This document shows, piece by piece, positions 52,721 to 61,741 of a stretch of 64,000 bases of DNA (positions are counted from its first letter, which is position 1; each line of letters opens with the position of its first letter). The notes under the pieces were generated by a model that was given only the letters and a program-made list of their open reading frames with translations, had not been told where the DNA came from and did not search any database. The translations under genes and the position numbers were made by a program. The stretch comes from an uncultured Fidelibacterota bacterium (lineage in GTDB: Bacteria; Fidelibacterota; Marinisomatia; Marinisomatales; TCS55): the NCBI GenBank assembly GCA_913049685.1, contig CAJWZD010000001.1:86984-150983 (forward strand). Direction: 5' to 3'.

Positions 52721-55700
52721 CTAGTTATGGTAGTCTTGAATTGATTTAACCATAATTTCATTTTTAGAATTTCTTATTGCTCTTAAAGCAGCGTCCGCGC
52801 CAGAGAGCGTAGTAATTGAAACAATTCCTTTTTGAATACATGCTTTGCCTATCGATTCTTCATCATACCTGGCTTGTTTACCAAAAGGAGTGTTAATTAC
52901 TATATCAATCTCACCGTTCTTAATGGCGTCTACGACATTTGGCCTGCCCTCACCAACTTTGTAGATTGAATCAACACTAATGCCATTCTGTATCAATTCA
53001 TTTGCTGTTCCGCTAGTTGCAATTATGTTAAAACCAAGTTCCTTAAAATCTCTAGCTATTGATATCATATTCAGCTTGTCAGTGTCATTTACTGAAATAA
53101 ATATTGTACCATTTGATGGAATATCGTTACCTGCGCCAATTGAAGCCCTTTTGAACGATTCACCCATCGATTGTGAAATACCCATAACCTCGCCAGTTGA
53201 TTTCATTTCAGGTGAAAGATAGATGGATTCATTTGGAAATTTATTAAAAGGCAAAACAGCTTCTTTTATAGCCACATGATTAATCTCATCCCATTTTTTG
53301 AGTTTAAAATCTTTGAGCTTTGCACCGGTAGCGAGTTGCGCAGCAATTCTTGCTAGAGGAGTATTTGTAGCCTTGCTAACAAATGGCGTTGTTCTGCTAG
53401 CTCGAGGGTTAACTTCTAAAACATATATTTCATTATTTTTAAATGCAAATTGTAAGTTAATTAAACCTTTAACGCTTAGCTTAAGAGCTAAATCTTCTGT
53501 AATTCTTTCAATTTCATTCATCGCTTTAGAAGATATTTTATAGGGAGGCAGTACGCAAGCTGAATCACCAGAGTGAATTCCTGCTTCTTCAATATGCTGC
53601 ATTATTGCGCCAATATGAACTACCTCACCATCGCATAATGCATCTACATCAAACTCAAATGCGTCTTCAAGGAACTGATCAATGAGAATTGGATGTCCTT
53701 TTGTAACGTCAGCATTTCTTGAAATGTAATCAACTAGTTGCTGGTTCGAATAAACTATTTCCATTGCTCTTCCGCCTAACACATAGCTTGGACGCGCTAA
53801 AATAGGATAACCGATTTTTTCAGCAATCACCGATACCTCCTCTAATGTCCTGCCTGTACCATATTTTGGACAATTAATGTTTAGTTCGCTCAATATCTGC
53901 CCAAACTTTTCTCTATCCTCTGCTAAATCAATACTATTTGGTGATGTGCCAATAATTGGTACGCCAGCTTCATCCAGCGCCCCCGCTATCTTAAGCGGAG
54001 TTTGTCCTCCAAATTGAACCAGCACACCATCAGGCTTTTCAAATTCAACAATATTTAGTACATCTTCATATGTAACGGGTTCAAAATACAATCGATCAAC
54101 CAAATCAAAATCAGTGCTAACAGTTTCTGGGTTACAGTTAACCATTATTGTTTTATAGTTTTGATCTTGAAGACCAAATACTGCTTGAACGCAACAGTAA
54201 TCGAATTCAATTCCCTGCCCAATTCTATTAGGACCGCCACCAAGAATCATCACTTTTTTGCCCTCTAATGGTTTTATTTCATTTTCTTCATCATATGAAG
54301 AATAGCAATAGGGAGTTTTTGCTACAAATTCTGCTGCACATGTATCAACTACCTTAAATGATGGAATTATAGACTTCTTCTTTCTTTCAATCCTAATTTC
54401 ATTTTCAGTACGATTTTTCATTTTAGAAATTTGAGAATCGGAAAATCCATTTTGCTTCAGCGTGAAGAGTGGGGTATTTTTATCGCAATCAACCAAAAAT
54501 TTAATTTGATGTAAAAACCAGGGATCAATTTTAGTTAAATGGTAAATCTCATCAATAGAGATGCCTTCTTTTAAAGCTTCTCTAACTTTTAGCAGTCTAA
54601 AGCTTGTTGCGTATTGGAGAGTGTTCATATCCAAAGTACGAGCTCTTATAAGCTCTGGATCATCTTCAGCAATAATTTTAGGCTCTAAACCATTTAGCCC
54701 CACCTCAAGGGATCTAAATGCTTTTTGAAGTGACTCCCTAAAAGTTCTTCCAATAGCCATTACTTCTCCAACACTTTGCATTTGAACACCTAAATGTCCA
54801 GTAGCGGATGGAAACTTTTCAAAATCAAATCGTGGTACTTTTACAATTACATAGTCAATTGTAGGTTCAAATGCTGCTAAAGTTTTTCCCGTAATTTCAT
54901 TTTGTAGCTCATCAAGAGTATAACCCACCGCTAACTTTGCAGCAACTTTTGCAATAGGAAACCCGGTAGCTTTTGATGCTAGCGCTGAAGAACGACTTAC
55001 ACGGGGGTTCATCTCAATAATGATACACCGGCCTGTTTCAGGATTGACAGCAAACTGAACATTTGATCCACCGGTTTCAACTCCAATTTTTCTCAAACAT
55101 TGAATAGACCAATTTCTCATAATTTGAAACTCTTTGTCAGATAGTGTCATTGATGGAGCAACTGTTATCGAGTCGCCAGTATGAACACCCATTGGGTCAA
55201 TATTTTCTATAGAGCAAATTATAATTGCATTATCAGATTTATCTCTGACAACTTCCAGCTCATATTCTTTCCAACCTAAAAGTGACTCTTCAATTAATAC
55301 TTCTGATATTGGACTGGCTTGAAGCCCATTTTCAACCAATTCTTGAAACTCTTCATGATTATATGCCACAGATCCACCCGTTCCTCCAAGTGTAAACGAT
55401 GGTCTTATGATTAGCGGGAATTGAATCTTATCAAGCATCTTTTCAGCTTCTTCCCATGTATTAACAAAGCCGCCTTGGGCAGTATCGATACCTATCTCAT
55501 CCATAGCCTCTTTGAACTTTTCTCTATCTTCGGCCTTATTTATTGCATCAACCTGTGCACCAATCAGATTGATATTATATTTTTTTAAAATACCATTTTT
55601 GTGTAATTCCATAGCGATATTTAGTGCGGTTTGACCGCCAACAGTTGGAAGTATGGCGTCAGGTTTTTCTTTTTTAATAATTGCTTCAACATATTCTGGA

Positions 55701-55909
55701 GTTATTGGCTCAATATATGTTGCATCAGCTAAATCCGGGTCCGTCATTATTGTAGCAGGGTTTGAATTAATTAGAATTATTCTATAGCCCTCTTCTTTTA
55801 AAGCTTGGGTTGCCTGAGTTCCTGAATAATCAAACTCACAAGCTTGTCCTATGACAATCGGACCTGCGCCAATAATTAAAATAGTATCTATATCGTCTCT
55901 TCTTGGCAA
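52721..55909 (-). CDS. carB: Carbamoyl-phosphate synthase large subunit
   Basis: Makes carbamoyl phosphate for arginine and pyrimidine synthesis using two ATPs and ammonia from CarA. The 1062-residue protein has duplicated ATP-grasp halves, each opening with an [22 protein letters not shown] motif (residues about 13 and 558) and carrying [13 protein letters not shown] / [13 protein letters not shown]. The C-terminal 130 residues form the MGS-like allosteric domain ([20 protein letters not shown]). Full length. Two bases separate it from carA. Confidence 0.97.
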   Translation of the reverse strand: MPRRDDIDTILIIGAGPIVIGQACEFDYSGTQATQALKEEGYRIILINSNPATIMTDPDLADATYIEPITPEYVEAIIKKEKPDAILPTVGGQTALNIAMELHKNGILKKYNINLIGAQVDAINKAEDREKFKEAMDEIGIDTAQGGFVNTWEEAEKMLDKIQFPLIIRPSFTLGGTGGSVAYNHEEFQELVENGLQASPISEVLIEESLLGWKEYELEVVRDKSDNAIIICSIENIDPMGVHTGDSITVAPSMTLSDKEFQIMRNWSIQCLRKIGVETGGSNVQFAVNPETGRCIIIEMNPRVSRSSALASKATGFPIAKVAAKLAVGYTLDELQNEITGKTLAAFEPTIDYVIVKVPRFDFEKFPSATGHLGVQMQSVGEVMAIGRTFRESLQKAFRSLEVGLNGLEPKIIAEDDPELIRARTLDMNTLQYATSFRLLKVREALKEGISIDEIYHLTKIDPWFLHQIKFLVDCDKNTPLFTLKQNGFSDSQISKMKNRTENEIRIERKKKSIIPSFKVVDTCAAEFVAKTPYCYSSYDEENEIKPLEGKKVMILGGGPNRIGQGIEFDYCCVQAVFGLQDQNYKTIMVNCNPETVSTDFDLVDRLYFEPVTYEDVLNIVEFEKPDGVLVQFGGQTPLKIAGALDEAGVPIIGTSPNSIDLAEDREKFGQILSELNINCPKYGTGRTLEEVSVIAEKIGYPILARPSYVLGGRAMEIVYSNQQLVDYISRNADVTKGHPILIDQFLEDAFEFDVDALCDGEVVHIGAIMQHIEEAGIHSGDSACVLPPYKISSKAMNEIERITEDLALKLSVKGLINLQFAFKNNEIYVLEVNPRASRTTPFVSKATNTPLARIAAQLATGAKLKDFKLKKWDEINHVAIKEAVLPFNKFPNESIYLSPEMKSTGEVMGISQSMGESFKRASIGAGNDIPSNGTIFISVNDTDKLNMISIARDFKELGFNIIATSGTANELIQNGISVDSIYKVGEGRPNVVDAIKNGEIDIVINTPFGKQARYDEESIGKACIQKGIVSITTLSGADAALRAIRNSKNEIMVKSIQDYHN

Positions 55910-55911
55910 TT

Positions 55912-56991
55912 TTAACCTTTCATTAGCGTTATAAATTTATCAAAAAGATATCTACTATCATGGGGACCAGGGCTTGACTCAGGGTGATGCTGAACAGAAA
56001 AGGCCTTAAATTCTTTAGATTCAATTCCTTCATTGGTATTGTCATTTAAGTTTATATGTGTTGGAACTACATTTTCTGGTAAAGAATTAGGATCTACGGC
56101 AAATCCGTGATTTTGACTTGTAATTTCAACAATCCCTGTCTCTAAATTTTTTACCGGATGATTAATACCTCTATGCCCAAACTTGAGCTTAAATGTTTCA
56201 CCTCCTAATGCAAGAGATAGTATTTGATGGCCCAAGCATATTCCAAATATTGGCTTTAGTCCTAACAAACCCTTAACCATTTCGATACCATATGTAACTG
56301 CAGAAGGGTCACCGGGTCCATTACTTAGAAATACTCCATCTGGATCAAAGTTTAAAATATCTTTTGCTGTAGTTTTCGCAGGAAATACTGTTACCTCGCA
56401 ATTATTATCTGAAAGAATATTTAAAATGTTGCGCTTGATACCATAGTCAATTGCAGCCACCCTAAACTTTCCAGTGTCTGACCATTTATATATTTTTTTT
56501 GTGCTAACAACTTTAGCTAAATCAAGACCGTTCATTGTAGGTGCATCTTTAAGTTTATTTGTTAAGCCATCAATATCGTTGTCCACTGAAGATATAATCC
56601 CATTCATTGCTCCTTGATCCCGAATGTGTCGCGTTAATGAGCGTGTATCAATATTTTGAATTCCAACTATTTTATTCTTATTTAAGTATTCATTTAAAGA
56701 GCTCGTTGATCTCCAATTTGAAGGTGTTATAGTCTCCTCTTTGATCACGAATCCTGATGCCTGTATCTTACTTGATTCGTCATCCTCTTCCGTGATACCA
56801 TAATTACCAATGTGGGGTGAAGTCATTGTGACAATTTGACTACAATATGATGGGTCTGTTAGTATTTCTTGATAGCCAGTCATTCCTGTATTAAAACATA
56901 CTTCCCCAACAGTTTCACCTAAATAGCCCAACTGATTACCCTCAAATTTTTTACCATCACTCAGTAATAAAATTGCACTCTTAGATTGCAC
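55912..56991 (-). CDS. carA: Carbamoyl-phosphate synthase small subunit
   Basis: Glutaminase subunit that feeds ammonia to CarB. The 359-residue protein has the N-terminal CPSase domain ([21 protein letters not shown]) and a class I amidotransferase domain with [11 protein letters not shown], the nucleophile cysteine in [15 protein letters not shown] (about C249), and the catalytic His-Glu in [14 protein letters not shown]. The start overlaps the upstream cyclodeaminase-like gene by 11 bases. Confidence 0.96.
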   Translation of the reverse strand: MQSKSAILLLSDGKKFEGNQLGYLGETVGEVCFNTGMTGYQEILTDPSYCSQIVTMTSPHIGNYGITEEDDESSKIQASGFVIKEETITPSNWRSTSSLNEYLNKNKIVGIQNIDTRSLTRHIRDQGAMNGIISSVDNDIDGLTNKLKDAPTMNGLDLAKVVSTKKIYKWSDTGKFRVAAIDYGIKRNILNILSDNNCEVTVFPAKTTAKDILNFDPDGVFLSNGPGDPSAVTYGIEMVKGLLGLKPIFGICLGHQILSLALGGETFKLKFGHRGINHPVKNLETGIVEITSQNHGFAVDPNSLPENVVPTHINLNDNTNEGIESKEFKAFSVQHHPESSPGPHDSRYLFDKFITLMKG

Positions 56992-57925
56992 CGGTATTCC
57001 TCTCCATTATTAAATTAGAGACCACTAAGTCCTGAACGGCTGTACCAACAGAATTAAAAAAGGTTATATCTGACTCCTTGGAACGCCCCTTACTTTTTGT
57101 GTTAGATAATTGACCAATTTCGCATTGAACTTTATCCCATGAATAATCACCGCTTTCAATAGGGATTAATATGTTTCCCGCCTCTTTGTAGCTTGAGATT
57201 AGCGAATCAACAAAGACTTTTGACCTTTGAATCAATTCTGCAGGAACCTCTCTTTTACGAGATCCGTGCGCGCCTACGGCATTTATATGGGTACCGCTTG
57301 AAATATGATTAAATTTAAATAGCGGTTCATTTGACGTGGTTGCGGTACAAATAATATCTGCATGTTTTAAATCATTTAAATTCCCTGGTGAAACTCTAAC
57401 ATCAAGCTTGTTGCAAAAAAGCTCTACTTTTGTAGAGTCTCTACCAATGACCTTGACTGACTCTATATCTCTAACTTGGCAAATTGCTTCTATCTGAGCG
57501 TTTGCTTGCACCCCATTTCCAAACACTACTAGAGTTGATGCATTATTGTTTGCTAGAATTTTAGTTGCATAGCCTGAAGCAGCACCAGTTCTAAGCGCAG
57601 TAACGGACTTACCATCAATTAACGCAATAGCACTTCCAGTCTCAGCATCCATAACTACAATAACACCGTTAATTAAGTCGGCGCCTTTTGATGGGTTATT
57701 GGTATGAACATTAATGAGTTTAACTGTTAAATATTTTCCACCATTTATGTAAGCTGGCATTGATAAATGGTGCGCTGCTTGATCCGGTATCGGCATATTT
57801 ACCCTTAAGGGCGCTTCTGCGGTTTTGTTATTCACGGATGAAAAAGCTACTTCCATCAAGTCGATTGCTTCTTGCATCGAAACAGCAGACTTAACATCAT
57901 CTGCTGAAAAAAAAGGTAGGCTCAT
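56981..57925 (-). CDS. Ornithine cyclodeaminase / mu-crystallin family protein
   Basis: A 314-residue NAD(P)-binding protein. The family marks are the SMQEAIDLMEVAF helix near the N terminus, the Lys of YLTVKLINVHTNN (substrate carboxylate), GSAIALIDGKSVTALRTGAASG, and the Rossmann motif VVFGNGVQANAQIEA near 133-147. The family includes ornithine cyclodeaminase, alanine dehydrogenase and ketimine reductases, so deamination of ornithine to proline is plausible but not proven. Placement between carAB and the cyclase, with rocD downstream, favours an ornithine role. Confidence 0.83.
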   Translation of the reverse strand: MSLPFFSADDVKSAVSMQEAIDLMEVAFSSVNNKTAEAPLRVNMPIPDQAAHHLSMPAYINGGKYLTVKLINVHTNNPSKGADLINGVIVVMDAETGSAIALIDGKSVTALRTGAASGYATKILANNNASTLVVFGNGVQANAQIEAICQVRDIESVKVIGRDSTKVELFCNKLDVRVSPGNLNDLKHADIICTATTSNEPLFKFNHISSGTHINAVGAHGSRKREVPAELIQRSKVFVDSLISSYKEAGNILIPIESGDYSWDKVQCEIGQLSNTKSKGRSKESDITFFNSVGTAVQDLVVSNLIMERNTGAI

Positions 57926-57932
57926 TTAGTAT

Positions 57933-60302
57933 CTATTTTTTGGTTAAAGCCCAGGATCCATCCCAATTGTCTCCCGGTGGGTTATCTTTATAATGTTCAC
58001 ATCTAGGAATATAGATCTGACTTGGATTTGTTTTTCTTCCTGGGAACATATCCTCAAGCTCATTGGAAGCCTTAAAGGCATCCACTGCTTTAGCCCAATC
58101 CTGATTCCTATATAACTGCAGCGCCTCATTGTAAGCAGGCAGTAATTTATCATATCCTTTTGGCATCTTGTCTTTTTCTGAAATTAATTCAAATACTTGT
58201 GCAGGCTCTGTTTTGCCCATTACAATGACATAATCTAAGTCGCGCCAAATAAATTTATCTTTACATGCAGCATACGTTTCATTAGCCACTTGAATGTATA
58301 TTCCGTATTGCTTAGCTGAAGCCTCAAGTCTAGCTGCAAGATTCACAGTATCTCCCATCATTGTGTAGTTCATTCGCATTGTTGATCCCATATTCCCGGT
58401 CACGAGTTTGCCAGTATTAATTCCAATTCGGTTTTGCATATTATGAACTATTTCTGGCCATCTATCTCCTTCCTCTTGCCATTTTGTGCGGAGTTCAGCA
58501 AGCCTATCTTGCATCTTTACTGCAGTTAGGCACGACCAATATTCATGATCATCAACTGGTGCAGGCGCTCCATAAAATGCTACGATCGCATCTCCAATAT
58601 ATTTGTCAAGAGTCCCTTTATTTTTTAATAAAATATCTGTCATTTCTGTTAAATAATCATTTAGAAGTTCTACCAAATCTGGTGCCGATAGTTTTTCTGA
58701 AAACCCTGAGAAACTTTGGATGTCTGTAAAGAATGCCGTATGGTATCCTTCCTCACCACCAAGAGAAGGCTGCTCTTTGGCTTCATACATTTGGTCAATA
58801 AGCTCTGGTGAGATATAGGTGCTAAATGTATTTTTTAAAAAACGTTTATCCTTTTCAGCGCCAAAATAATTGAATAAAAATATACCTCCAAAAGTACCTA
58901 CGACTGATAGAATAGGCCTTACTACCTCAAGCATTTGCAGATCATTAATGAACTGTAGGTTTGCATAAATAATCCATCCAAATATTGCTACAACCGGAAC
59001 CGGCAGAGCATAGAAAGGTTTCTTTGGGAATGATATAAAGATACCAACAATAAAACAAATCAAGAGTATGCTGTAGAATGTTGATGCATTGCTTTTGACT
59101 GTGACAAAGCTATCTTGCAAAATGCTATACATGACATTGGCATGAATTTCAACACCGGCAAAGGTTTCTTGTACAGGAGTATTTCTAAGGTCCATAAGAC
59201 CTGGTAAAGAAGCTCCGACCAATGCTACCTTATCCTGCCAATAGTCAGGTGGAAGCATTTCAGGGTCCATACAATAGCTGTAGGGTAAATAGTAAAATGT
59301 CTGGAAGCTACCAAAATAATTCACATACATACGGCCGTTGTCATCAATAGGAATTTTTCTTACAACAGTATCTGTAGTATCAATAAGATTTAAAAAATTG
59401 TTTTCAAAGTCGTAATCAAATCCCCCATCTTTTTTTATACCAAGAATGTCAATCACTGCTGACATTACCAAGGTAGGATAAACATGGTCGGCTCCATCAA
59501 AATAAATTGCTGTTGGCGCTCTCCTAATTACACCATCGTTGTCTTGTGGAAAGTTAGCAGAACCATTACCAATGGATGCAGAAAGAAGCTCTACATAGGT
59601 ATTTCCTATTCTATCTGCTTGGGGGAGTCTGTTTTTCGCAACATCTGAAATTCCCGATATAATATGATTTTCATATAAATATCCCTCTGGTTCAGAATTC
59701 ATTTTTGGTAAAAAGTTTAACGTATCTTCTTCCTCAAAGACTATCGCATGATATGTTTTGTTTGAATTTTGAGTTTCAGTTACAAATTTACTGGGATCAT
59801 TGCTATATAGAAATTGATCAGCTACATTTGAGAGTTCTTGGTTTTTTGAAGAAGAGCTCGAAGAAAGAGCTTGAACGAGATCATATTTAAAAGTGTTTTC
59901 TTCGTCAAAAATAATATCAAAAAGCAATGCTTTGGGGTTGCCAGATGATACTGTGTTTATGAGTTGGCCGTGATAAGCGTGTGGCCAGTTATGGTACCGA
60001 CCAAGACCTCCTTCTTCAACTGGTCCAACAGAAGTGTTATCAATATCAATGACTACTACGTCCTCAATGGACATTTGTTCTACTCCCGCGGTACGTGCAC
60101 GCATTCTAGAGTCGTATGAAATATATTCATAACCTTCGAGAAGAGAGTTCACAAAGGATATTTTATAACTCGCCCAGCCAAAAAAAATGGCCATCAAAAG
60201 GCCAATTATAATTCCAGCGCCAACGCGCTTAAAAAAATCTGTCAAGACAACTATTGAAGACTGAACAGATATGTCTTCAAAATTATCTAAAACCTTCTTC
60301 AT
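57933..60302 (-). CDS. CHASE2-domain adenylate cyclase
   Basis: A 789-residue membrane receptor cyclase. It has a first helix at about 28-50, an extracytoplasmic CHASE2 sensor at about 55-395, three more helices at about 405-480, and a class III cyclase domain at about 515-705. Catalytic metals would be D527 (FTDIQ) and D571 (GDAIVAFYGAP). K567 (DKYIGD) and the MGDTVNLAARLE stretch carry purine-selecting and transition-state residues, pointing to cAMP. The C terminus ends in the PPGDNWDGSW motif common to these proteins. It abuts a FecR-domain gene by 3 bases, a frequent partner. Confidence 0.93.
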   Translation of the reverse strand: MKKVLDNFEDISVQSSIVVLTDFFKRVGAGIIIGLLMAIFFGWASYKISFVNSLLEGYEYISYDSRMRARTAGVEQMSIEDVVVIDIDNTSVGPVEEGGLGRYHNWPHAYHGQLINTVSSGNPKALLFDIIFDEENTFKYDLVQALSSSSSSKNQELSNVADQFLYSNDPSKFVTETQNSNKTYHAIVFEEEDTLNFLPKMNSEPEGYLYENHIISGISDVAKNRLPQADRIGNTYVELLSASIGNGSANFPQDNDGVIRRAPTAIYFDGADHVYPTLVMSAVIDILGIKKDGGFDYDFENNFLNLIDTTDTVVRKIPIDDNGRMYVNYFGSFQTFYYLPYSYCMDPEMLPPDYWQDKVALVGASLPGLMDLRNTPVQETFAGVEIHANVMYSILQDSFVTVKSNASTFYSILLICFIVGIFISFPKKPFYALPVPVVAIFGWIIYANLQFINDLQMLEVVRPILSVVGTFGGIFLFNYFGAEKDKRFLKNTFSTYISPELIDQMYEAKEQPSLGGEEGYHTAFFTDIQSFSGFSEKLSAPDLVELLNDYLTEMTDILLKNKGTLDKYIGDAIVAFYGAPAPVDDHEYWSCLTAVKMQDRLAELRTKWQEEGDRWPEIVHNMQNRIGINTGKLVTGNMGSTMRMNYTMMGDTVNLAARLEASAKQYGIYIQVANETYAACKDKFIWRDLDYVIVMGKTEPAQVFELISEKDKMPKGYDKLLPAYNEALQLYRNQDWAKAVDAFKASNELEDMFPGRKTNPSQIYIPRCEHYKDNPPGDNWDGSWALTKK

Positions 60303-60305
60303 GTA

Positions 60306-61088
60306 TTAGTTTCCATCTTTAGCATCTTGCTCTTTATTCCATTTAACAAAATCAAGCCCATCATCTGCATCTTGGTCAAATTTGAACATAGAATATTTTC
60401 CATCTTTTCGTACGTTGATTTGCATACCTTCTACAAGACTCACCCAATCTTCAAGTGAAACTTCATAAGGTCCTGCAACTTGCGTTGGTGCCTGCACTTC
60501 AGTAACTGGACCTAATTTGAATTTAGGCGCTCCTCCACCCTGCGGTGGTCCGCCTTGTCTCATCTGTTTTTCTCTAGCTTCAACAACGTTCTTTGCTGCG
60601 TTGACATCCACCTTACCTTCATAAACCAAAACAGAGCTTTCATCCTGACCAGATTTAGCACGATATGTTGTTCCTCGAATAGCTGCAACCGCTGTTGGAG
60701 TTCTAACCGCAACGTTCTTTTTTTCACCAAATGCTGCTTTTGCAGCTACCCATACATCACCCTTCTTTAGTGTTGCACCAAAATCTTTTACCATAGGCTT
60801 TACATTTGCTAACGTTATCTCAAGCTCTGAATTCTGACCTATTCTTAGTTTTCCACCGCCAGCTAACGATATCTCACAGCGTGACTTTGCTAAAGTTTTG
60901 ATTATATCTTTCTCATGCACAGGCGTTCTTGGCATCGCTTTTTTGAATGCACCGGTTCCATTCTTTTGAATTTGTACCCTCCCCAAAGGAAGAGTTATTT
61001 TGCCAAATTCTTGTTGACCTAAAAGCAATGTTGGAATAGATATCGATAAAAAAAGGAGGGGTTTTAAAATGGTAGTAAAATTTTTCAT
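60306..61088 (-). CDS. FecR-domain secreted protein
   Basis: A 260-residue exported protein: signal sequence to about residue 24 (ending LLLGQ), then a FecR-type beta-rich domain at about 30-165. The core is G-K-L-R-I-G-x-N-S-E-L, the KKGDVWVAAKAA segment and VRTPTAVAAIRGTTYRAK. A proline/glycine-rich linker and an acidic tail follow. FecR domains act in periplasmic signalling or as envelope ligand-binding modules. Next to a CHASE2 cyclase it may present or sense a periplasmic signal. Overlaps the CsgG-like gene by 4 bases. Confidence 0.85.
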   Translation of the reverse strand: MKNFTTILKPLLFLSISIPTLLLGQQEFGKITLPLGRVQIQKNGTGAFKKAMPRTPVHEKDIIKTLAKSRCEISLAGGGKLRIGQNSELEITLANVKPMVKDFGATLKKGDVWVAAKAAFGEKKNVAVRTPTAVAAIRGTTYRAKSGQDESSVLVYEGKVDVNAAKNVVEAREKQMRQGGPPQGGGAPKFKLGPVTEVQAPTQVAGPYEVSLEDWVSLVEGMQINVRKDGKYSMFKFDQDADDGLDFVKWNKEQDAKDGN

Positions 61089-61705
61089 TTTGAACTTGGT
61101 GAAACTAAGAATTCTCGTACACGATTGGCAATATAATTAAAGGGCTTAATTATCCACTTTGCCCATTTCCATTTTTCGTCCTCTTTTACTTCTTCTGGTT
61201 TTTCCACTACCTTTAAAATATCCTTGGGAGCATCGAGTCCAGCAAATTCCCATGCCATAATTTGTACGAAGGGGTTCATATCCTCTAATTTACCTATATA
61301 GGTTCGCTCAACGCTCTTTTCAGGCTCTTTGGTTTCTACATCAATTAATTGTCCTGCGATTAAGCAGGTATCTGCAACAACATTAAATGATCCTGTAATG
61401 ACTTTTTTGATTCCAACCAGCTTTCCAATCTCAACTGCGCAGTCACTGCTATTGCAATCCATTCTATCATATTTCTTATCATTGAGTAGCTCGTTTAGCT
61501 GAATTCTTTCAACCAATATAAAGGACTTTGTTTGATGGAGTTCAAGTCTGAGAAAGCCTGTATAAAGAGCAATATCTTCATCTGTCATTCCTTCCCCCGC
61601 GAATGAAAAAAGAGCTAACGTTGGTTTCGCATTGTACCTGCTAAATTTGGACTGCGCAGTCAGCAGGGAAAAAATAAACAGCAGATAGGGTAGTTTTTTA
61701 TACAA
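61085..61705 (-). CDS. CsgG-like periplasmic/outer-membrane protein
   Basis: A 206-residue protein with a signal peptide (about 1-18, ending LLTAQ) and a CsgG-like alpha/beta domain. The pattern is ALFSFAGEGMTDEDIALYT, FILVERIQLNELL, then CNSSDCAVEIGKLVGIKKVITGSF (in pieces across 78-102). The mature N terminus lacks the lipid-anchor cysteine of CsgG, and the C-terminal 50 residues are a basic Trp-containing tail. The domain is shared by curli secretion and related envelope proteins. A specific role cannot be given. Its start lies 36 bases after the large secreted protein gene. Confidence 0.75.
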   Translation of the reverse strand: MYKKLPYLLFIFSLLTAQSKFSRYNAKPTLALFSFAGEGMTDEDIALYTGFLRLELHQTKSFILVERIQLNELLNDKKYDRMDCNSSDCAVEIGKLVGIKKVITGSFNVVADTCLIAGQLIDVETKEPEKSVERTYIGKLEDMNPFVQIMAWEFAGLDAPKDILKVVEKPEEVKEDEKWKWAKWIIKPFNYIANRVREFLVSPSSK

Positions 61706-61741
61706 AGCACACCTTATATATAGGTACGCTACGAAAGCTAC

